Source: JAVKDP01 sp040222185
GTDB lineage: Bacteria; Bacteroidota; Rhodothermia; Balneolales; Balneolaceae
Assembly (NCBI GenBank): GCA_040222185.1
Contig: JAVKDP010000019.1
Coordinates: 1 to 35,259 of the forward strand
Reading direction: 5' to 3'
DNA: 35,259 nucleotides
Shown here: piece by piece, positions 7,288 to 15,000 of the stretch
Layout of the letters: every line of letters begins with the position of its first letter
Position numbering within the stretch: the first letter of the stretch is position 1
Notes under the pieces: model-generated
Database searches by the model: none
Told to the model about the DNA's origin: nothing
The model's input: the letters and a program-made list of their open reading frames with translations, nothing else
Translations under genes and position numbers: made by a program

Positions 7288-8147
7288 CTATCGATTTCGC
7301 TAATAAGTTCTCGTAAACTTTCTTTCCAACCTAAAATTTTAACAGATGGAATGGTACTAATTTTTTTAGTACTTAATTTTGAAAATGAAGGACGTTTGGC
7401 CTTTGTAGGAAAGCTGTCTGAACTGACCGGATTTACTATAATATCAATCTGTTTTAAAGCAAAAATTTCTTTCGCGAAATCGTACCAGCTGATTATCCCT
7501 TTGGAACCTAAATGGAATACCCCAAATTCACCAACTTCAAGTAACGCCTTAGTCTGGGCTACAACATCCTTTGTAAATGCCGGACATCCCAATTGGTCGT
7601 TTACAACACTTAGCTCTTCCCTTTCCTGAGCTAATCGCAGCATAGTTTTAACGAAGTTGTTTCCATGTAGCCCACAAAGCCACGATACACGCAATATCAG
7701 GTATTCACAGCCTGATTCTACAATCGCCATTTCTCCATTATATTTCGTTCGGCCGTAGGCATTTTGCGGAGATGCAGGAGCTTCCTCATCATATCCTTCG
7801 GGGTATTTATCCCGATCTGACTCCGAACCTGAAAAAACATAATCGGTTGAATAATGAACCAGTTTGATATTCTTGTCAGCGCAAATCCTTGCCAAAGTAG
7901 CAACAGCAATTGAGTTTATTTCTTCCGCCCTGCCCTCTTCATCCTCAGCCTGATCTACTTTTGTATAAGCCGCACAATTAATTATTACATCCGGACTGGT
8001 TTCTTCAGTTATCCGTTCTAGTTCTTCCCTTTTTGTTACATCAAGAGCTTTTGAATCAAATGCGTGAAAAACGATTCCGGAATTTGTACAGAAGTATTCC
8101 CACTCCTTGCCCATTTGCCCACCAGCGCCGGTGATCAAAACCTGCAT
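7284..8147 (-). CDS. rfbD: dTDP-4-dehydrorhamnose reductase
   Basis: RfbD (RmlD) performs the final NAD(P)H-dependent reduction to dTDP-L-rhamnose. The 287-residue protein begins with the nucleotide-binding ITGAGGQMGKEW, has DVIINCAAYTKVDQAEDEE, the YSTDYVFSG motif and the YGRTKYNGE catalytic tyrosine/lysine pair. It ends with the KAKRPSFSKLSTKKI segment that is characteristic of RmlD. Its ATG shares one base with the rfbA stop (TAATG), and its own stop overlaps rfbC by four bases. Length is the usual 280-300. Confidence 0.95.
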   Translation of the reverse strand: MQVLITGAGGQMGKEWEYFCTNSGIVFHAFDSKALDVTKREELERITEETSPDVIINCAAYTKVDQAEDEEGRAEEINSIAVATLARICADKNIKLVHYSTDYVFSGSESDRDKYPEGYDEEAPASPQNAYGRTKYNGEMAIVESGCEYLILRVSWLCGLHGNNFVKTMLRLAQEREELSVVNDQLGCPAFTKDVVAQTKALLEVGEFGVFHLGSKGIISWYDFAKEIFALKQIDIIVNPVSSDSFPTKAKRPSFSKLSTKKISTIPSVKILGWKESLRELISEIDR

Positions 8148-8851
8148 TAGTCTCCCTGTAAGAGGTTATTTGCATGTTTGTAAGATTCCGGAGTTCCTGC
8201 ATCAGTCCACCAGCCTTCCAGTACTGAGCTTCTCATCTCTCCTTTCTGGATGTAATAATTATTCACATCAGTAATCTCAAGCTCACCCCTGCCTGACGGT
8301 TTTAAAGTCTTAATACAATTGAACACCGTGGAGTCATAGAAATACATTCCTGTTACAGCATAATTTGATTTGGGGTGTTCAGGCTTTTCTTCAATGGAAA
8401 CAACCTTGTCTCCATCCAGTTCTGCTACGCCATATCTCTTAGGATCATGAACTTCTTGTATAAGGATTTGAGCCCCTGTCCCATCAAAATTATCCATCGC
8501 TTTTTGCAGTGAATGCTCAAAAATATTATCTCCGAGTATAACAAGCACAGGTTCGTCTCCTGCAAAGTTTTCAGCCAAACCTAATGCCTGGGCTATTCCA
8601 CCAGCTTCGTCTTGCACTTTATAAGTAAATCTGCACCCAAAATCTTTCCCCGATCCAAGTAAATTAACAACATCCCCCATATGATCTGTTCCAGTAACAA
8701 TGAGTATCTCCTGGATTCCAATCTCTATAAGCTTCTCAATTGGATGGTATATCATTGGCTTGCTACCAACCGGGAGCAAATGTTTATTCGTTACTTTTGT
8801 TAATGGATATAAGCGAGAACCAGTTCCGCCTGCCAGAATAATTCCTTTCAT
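8147..8851 (-). CDS. rfbA: Glucose-1-phosphate thymidylyltransferase (short form)
   Basis: RfbA (RmlA) joins dTTP and glucose-1-phosphate to make dTDP-glucose, the entry step to dTDP-rhamnose. The 234-residue product begins with the nucleotidyltransferase signature GIILAGGTGSRLYPLT, followed by KHLLPVGSKPMIYHPI, the QDEAGGIAQAL segment, the metal-binding LGDNIFE and VVSIEEKPEHPKS, and ends at WWTDAGTPESY. It is about 55 residues shorter than the classical RmlA of around 290 residues and lacks its C-terminal allosteric-site helices; short homologues exist, so this looks like a natural short type and not a truncation. It is the first gene of the operon, and the region before it holds a possible leader ORF (8896-8943). 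Confidence 0.92.
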   Translation of the reverse strand: MKGIILAGGTGSRLYPLTKVTNKHLLPVGSKPMIYHPIEKLIEIGIQEILIVTGTDHMGDVVNLLGSGKDFGCRFTYKVQDEAGGIAQALGLAENFAGDEPVLVILGDNIFEHSLQKAMDNFDGTGAQILIQEVHDPKRYGVAELDGDKVVSIEEKPEHPKSNYAVTGMYFYDSTVFNCIKTLKPSGRGELEITDVNNYYIQKGEMRSSVLEGWWTDAGTPESYKHANNLLQGD

Positions 8852-8895
8852 CTACACTTCTTTAGTTTCAATGAATATACACCTTCCTTCAACTT

Positions 8896-8943
8896 TTAAG
8901 GAAAATTTTTATCTCGAAATATTTCAATATATGTAATCTTCAA
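8896..8943 (-). CDS. Possible 15-codon leader ORF before rfbA
   Basis: On the minus strand a near-ideal Shine-Dalgarno, AAGGAGGTG (8957 down to 8949), lies seven bases before a TTG at 8943 that opens a 15-codon frame (MKITYIEIFRDKNFP) ending in TAA at 8896. The rfbA ATG follows 44 bases later. This ribosome binding site is much stronger than those of neighbouring genes. An inverted repeat AATCTT/AAGATT (8935-8948) overlaps the start. No stalling motif is evident. It may be a leader peptide or chance. Confidence 0.25.
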   Translation of the reverse strand: MKITYIEIFRDKNFP

Positions 8944-8993
8944 AGATTCACCTCCTTAGTCGCATGAACGTTAGAATTGCCTAATAAAAGCCC

Positions 8994-9021
8994 TTGGCAC
9001 AATGTTTCAGAGTTTTGGCAC
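8994..9021 (+). promoter_or_regulatory. Paired TTGGCAC sites spaced 21 bp
   Basis: TTGGCAC occurs at 8994-9000 and again at 9015-9021, exactly two helical turns apart, just upstream of a candidate -7 element at 9043-9050 and of the first giant gene. This suggests a dimer-type regulator site. The spacing to a following GC is wrong for a sigma-54 promoter. Confidence 0.3.
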
Positions 9022-9042
9022 ATCTATTAGCACTGCCCTATC

Positions 9043-9050
9043 TAATTTTG
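9043..9050 (+). promoter_or_regulatory. Candidate -7 element (TAATTTTG) for the giant gene array
   Basis: TAATTTTG fits TAnnTTTG and lies 28 bases before the first giant gene, which would leave a short leader. No TTTG is found at the standard -33 distance. The region 8852-9078 otherwise serves as a divergent promoter region with rfbA. Confidence 0.28.
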
Positions 9051-9065
9051 ATTTAAGAAATAAAA

Positions 9066-9078
9066 AATTTAAGGGTTC
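9066..9078 (+). promoter_or_regulatory. Shared 13-base leader element, copy 1
   Basis: AATTTAAGGGTTC stands directly before the first giant gene and recurs unchanged at 17232-17244 before the second. It contains AAGGG, a possible ribosome binding site, but its distance to the start differs (3 bases to the TTG here, 13 bases to the ATG in copy 2). The identity outside the coding region suggests selection or recent duplication. Confidence 0.4.
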
Positions 9079-12000
9079 TTGCTTTATAAAATTAATTATT
9101 TATATCGATTCGTTGTTTTACTTATAGTAGCTTTATTTACCAGTTCTGTTTCTTATGCACAATTAGATGGTTATTCGAGTAGAATAAAAGCTAAAGTTAA
9201 TGCGTCGCAAGTAGTTGGAGATTCTGACCTAACAAACTTCCCTGTACTGGTTAGTTTAACTAATGTTGGTCTTAAAACAACTGGAAACGGTGGGCTCGTC
9301 TATAATGCAAATGGGTACGACATAAGTTTTACTTCCAATAATGCCACAACTCTATTAAGTCATCAATTGGAATCCTATGATGCCAGTACTGGTGCTATTG
9401 AATTTTGGGTGCGGTTTCCTACCTTATCAGCTACTACTGATACTGAGTTTTACATTTACTTTGGAAACTCGTCTATTAGTTCAGATCAATCCAGCACTAA
9501 TGTATGGGATTCAAATTACAAGCTGGTTCTGCATTTGGATGAAACCGCGTCTGGTCCCACAAATTTTACCGACGCTTCAGGTGAGATTTCTTCTACCGAT
9601 ATAACTGATAATGCAACTACAGCTGCTACAGGTCAGATTGGTGGGGGGCGAGAGTTTGATGATCCCGGTACAAATGATGTAATATCCATCGCAGATAATG
9701 GAGTCTCTCCGTTGGATATTACAGGAAACATTACCATTTCCCTGTGGATAAATGGTGATGATATAACAACAGATTCCCCTGATTTGATTGCTAAAGGAGA
9801 TTATACAAACGGGTATTCTTTGTGGGTATCAAGCGATGAGGAAATAACATTCTCGGTAAATGGAGATGATCTTGAAAGTGCTGATAATGCAGTAACGGAT
9901 AACACCTGGTATTATATAGTAGCTACTCGGAATACTAATGGCGACCGTATTATTTATAGAAACGGAGTACAAGTCGCCAGCGACAATTCTACCCAGTCCT
10001 TCAGTGTCAACAATGAGAATGTAACATTATCGAGTTTTGGAAGTTGGGACTTTGAAGGGATTATGGATGAAGTGCGTATATCGAATATAGTACGGGATAG
10101 CGCCTGGATTGCTACTGAATACAACAATCAATCCTCTCCGGGAAGCTTTGTAGTCGAAATTAATGCAGAACCTATTCTGGGTTCTATCGAAAGTAGTTCT
10201 CTAATCTTTAACTCTGGTGATTCTCCGGCTAGTATAACTTCCAGTTTGGTGATCTCAGATGGTAATGACACAAATATTGAAAGCGCAACAGTTGCCATAA
10301 CCTCCAAATTTGATGGTACTGAAGATGTGCTTGGATTTGTGAACCAAAACGGGATTACAGGCAGTTACTCATCAAGCACAGGTATCCTTTCACTATCAGG
10401 TTCTGCAACACTGGCGAACTACCAAGCTGCTTTACGTAGTGTTACCTATCAAAACACAGACCCTGCCCCAAATATAGCTATACGTACCATCAGTTTTACT
10501 GTAAACGACGGAGATGATGACAGCAACACAGAAACCAGGAATATCCAGGTGGTAAAATTAAATAGTGCTCCTACAGTATCCGGCATTGAGAGTTCGAACC
10601 TGCTCTATTTTGCCGGGGGTGGTGAAAAGACCATTACGAATACTATAGAAATAGCAGATCTGGATGATACCAATCTGGATAGTGCCTTTATAAAAATCTC
10701 CAGTGGGTATTTGACTGCTGAAGACACACTTCGATTTGTTAATCAATTGGGGATAACAGGAAGCTGGGACGATGTATCGGGTCAGCTTAAACTGGAAGGC
10801 AGTGCTTCTCTTGCTTCTTATCAGGCCGCTTTAAGATCCGTTACTTATGAAAATGGATCTGGCTCACCTACCATGACCAATCGCACCATTAGTTTTTCGG
10901 CACATGATGGGACAGAAGAAAGCTCTACAATTACACGAAATATCGAATACCCAACAGCAATCACCGAACTTGCATCATATAAGAGTATAGGGGTCTTTCA
11001 TTATGATGCTCAAGATGCTGATGGCGATGGCGATGCCATAACTAATCAACCTTCTAATGGTACCTTATCAAGTTGGGGTGATAGATCGGATAATGTCTCA
11101 GCCAGTACTGAAGATATTTCTGCATCAGCGCCAAGTGGAGACGAACCAACATTCAACTCTTTTGCCTTAGGAGGGCGTGGTGCTATAGTGTTTGATGGAA
11201 ACTCTGGAGATAATGGTGATCATTATGCTCTCGAGGATAATGCCCTTGTAAATGGGAGCTTCTTTGAGCAAAAATCTTTTGCTGCTGTACTTCGAACCAA
11301 CGATGACTTATCAGGACTACAAATAATTTACGAACAAGGCGGTAGTTCAAACGGTTATCAAATTTCAATTAAAGATGGAACAGCATATGCCTATGCCTGG
11401 AGCACTAATAGTTCCTGGACGGATGGCGACAATGTATCAATAGACCTTGGCGCTGTCGAGACGAACACGACCTACATAATAATTGCCAATCACAACCAAC
11501 CAACCTGGCAAGCAAATATTAATGGGGGGAGTATCATTACCAGCGGCCTCACAGCCGGTACCATGAATAGACACAGCGGGGATCCAAACATAGGCGAAGA
11601 AGATGGAACTAATGACCCAGCGACTTTTACAAGCAATCCAACTAATACAAACAATTTTACTGGTGAAATTGCCGAATTCGTTTCATGGAATGCGCCTTTA
11701 TCAACTACCGATTTCACAAATATATACGCCTTCTTAAGTGAAAAATGGCTGAATACCCCACCTATACTTTCCGGTATCGAAGTTTCTGCATTAAGCTATG
11801 CAGAAGGTGACGGTGCAGCTGATATTACCTCAACCATTATCCTAACGGATGAAGATACTGGGGATGATGCAACAGAAATCGATAGTGCTAAAGTATATAT
11901 TTCAAATGGATTTGTTAGCTCAGAAGACATATTGGCATACACAACTGCCCTTGGTATTTCAGGTTCTTATAACTCTTCGACCGGAGTATTGACCCTTACG

Positions 12001-15000
12001 GGATCAACTACAACTGCTAACTATCAGGCAGCGCTTAGAAACATAACCTATCGGAACACTGATATTACCAGCCCTACGGCTTCTACAAGGGAAATAAGTT
12101 TTATGGTATATGATTGGGACGATGCAAGCAATGTGGTAACCCGTAACATTTCCGTAATCAGCTCAAATAGCCCCCCTACCCTGGCTAACCTTGAGAACAG
12201 TACCCTGGCTTTTACCGAAGGTGATGGAGCTACCTCAATTAGTAGCGCCCTTACCCTTTCTGATAATGACAATACTACCCTTCAAGGGGCCACGGTCGCT
12301 TTCATAAATAACTATTTTTTGGGGGAAGATGAGTTAGACTATACCACTGCACTAGGTATCACCGGTTCGTTTAACAGTATGACCGGCATATTAAGCCTTA
12401 GTGGTACAAGTACTTTGGCAAATTACCAGACAGCGTTGAGAAATGTCACCTATGAAAATATCAGTACAGATCCCGTTACCGGAGTAGATCGTACCATAGA
12501 AATCCGGGTATTTGATGGTACCGACAATAGTGCAACAGGGTCAACTCGTGATATATCCGTATCCAGTGCTAATACTGTTCCAGCACTCTCTAACATTGAG
12601 ATGGAAACCATTTTTTATCAGGCAAATCAATCATCCATTATTTCCAAAGCCATCACAATTACTGACCCTGATGACACAAATATTGACACGGTTAGCTTTC
12701 GGATTACATCCAACTATAATAGTTCCCAGGATACCCTGGAATTTCAATCCTTATTTGGGATAACCTCATCATGGGAAGATGGCTCAGGCACACTCACACT
12801 TTCAGGGCCTGCTTCGAAAGCTGATTTCCAATCGGCTATCAGAACTGTAAGCTACCGCAGCACAGTCAATGCTCCAACCGATACCGATCGAATAGTAAGC
12901 ATTACTGCCAATGACGGAGATGGGAATAGTAATACAGTCTCCAGATCCATTTCCTTTAGCATCCCTAAATCACTTTCTAGCCTGTTGGTTTGGTTAAAAG
13001 GAGATTCGGGAACATTTACTACTACCAGTGGCTCAACCGCAAGTACTGAGGGATCGGATGTAGGTAGATGGGAAGACCAAAGCAGGAATAACAACCACTT
13101 CACAGCTACTAATTCTGGTACCGAACCCACATTCAGGACAAACATAAGTGCAATCAATTCACAGGACGCCATTGAATTTCCTGGTTCTTCGGGATATCGC
13201 CTTGAAGATATTGATGCAGAAAATTATCTGAATGGCTTAGATGAACTTACTATTTTCTTTGTACTTGAGTCTGACGATATAAATACCGATCAGGGCTTCT
13301 GGACTGCCTACGAGCCAAATGCAGCTGGGCAGGATAGAGTTTTTAGCATCCGGTACGACAGCCAGGGAGACAACGGGTTAGCGGATGATGTAATCACAAC
13401 AGGAATGAGAGATTTATCTACTGCATTTGTGATGGAAAGCTTTGAAGCTGCTCAGTCTAATATAGGCCAAATTGTGATGCTTAAATGGAGTTCTGAGTTG
13501 AATTATGAACTCTATGTTGATGGTGTGCTCAGCAATCCTACCTTCTTTCAAAATATTCCAACCGGGGTACTTACCAACGTTACCACAGCTATTATCGGTC
13601 AGGGAACAAAAGACTTATCAGGCAGTTGGGATGGATTAATTGCTGAAGTAATCCTGTATGGTAAAGAACTCTCTAAAACGGAACAGGAAGACATTGAAGA
13701 TTATTTGTCTGCAAAATATGACATCGCGATTCGTTCTTTGACTACGGCAACAGGTGGAGAGGCTATTTCTGCCGATAATGCTAATTCAACATATACTACC
13801 CTTTCGGGCCCCAGGGTCCAGGAAAGCTTTGTAGGTGAGTTTGCCAGTGGAGGAACCTTCGTCTTTAATGCACCTTCTGGCTTTGAATGGGATGACACCA
13901 ATCTACCAGCACCTGGCGCCAGCGTATTACCAGCATTTGGAGGGAGTACAGATCTCACCGTAACCTTTACCAGTCGAACTTCTTCCCAAATTACTTTTAC
14001 TATAGGTACTGAATCCAGCACTAATCCAGGGGAAATCACATTCTCTAATTTTCGAGTACGTCCAACTACAGGGAAACTTCCTAACACTGGGATTATTACC
14101 AATAGTGGAACGACCGGCCTTGGAGGAAGCACCAATTATGGAGAGCTAATTATGGTTGCCGGGGCAAAAGATAGCCTGGTATTTAGTACGCAGCCTACCA
14201 CATCTAATGTTAGTTCAGCTATTTCTCCGGCGGTACATGTACAAGTTGTTGACCAATACGGGAATTCTGTAGAAGAAAGCCTAATAAATGTTACTATCGC
14301 ACGCAATATTGTTAGCGGAAGCGGAACTCTTGGTGGAACCACAACAGTAGCAACTAATTTATTTGGCATTGCAGAATTTGATAGTCTGACATTAAGCGCT
14401 ACCGGAAGTTATACCCTTACTGCCTCCGGTACCGGCCTGACCAGCGCAACTAGCTCGGCGTTTGGTGTGGTAGCTACCGGTCAACTTACTCAATTCCGGG
14501 TAGAGCGGGTCCCTTCTGGAAACATTTCCAATAAACAAGCTGGGAATCCTTTTAACATAACCGTAGTTGCGATAGACGGAAAACCCGATACTGTACAAAC
14601 CTTTACTGGAACTGTAAACATTTCTTCCAACTGTACTTTAGGGACTGGAGAAGGTACTACTGCTAATTTTGTATCCGGTGTTTTGGCCTCTCATATGATA
14701 TCCGTTTCCAGCATAGGCACCTGTACAATTACTGCCACAAATTCTTCAGGTTCGGAGACTGGTACTACCAACAGTTTTGATGTAAGTCCAGGAGGTGCTT
14801 CGGCTTCAACATCTACTATTTCCGCAAGTCCCAGTGCAATATTTAATGACGGATTTTCAACATCTACAATCATTGTTCAAGCAAAAGACTCTGAAGGAAA
14901 TAATGTAACCACCGGAGGTGAAATCATAGTTTTAAGTACCACAAGTGGCTCATTGAGCTCAGTCACAGATAATTCTAATGGTACTTATACTGCTATTCTC

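Noticed and set aside
8945..8958. Plus-strand CACCTCCTTA resembling the 3' end of 16S rRNA
   Set aside because: No other rRNA sequence is nearby; it is better explained as the complement of a minus-strand Shine-Dalgarno.
8994..9026. Possible sigma-54 promoter from the TTGGCAC words
   Set aside because: The distance from GG to a following GC is 11 instead of the required 10 bases for one copy, and the other copy has no GC.
10171..13000. Cadherin-like repeats as a DNA-level repeat array such as CRISPR
   Set aside because: The units are about 400 bases, conserved only at protein level, and stay in one open frame with no spacers.
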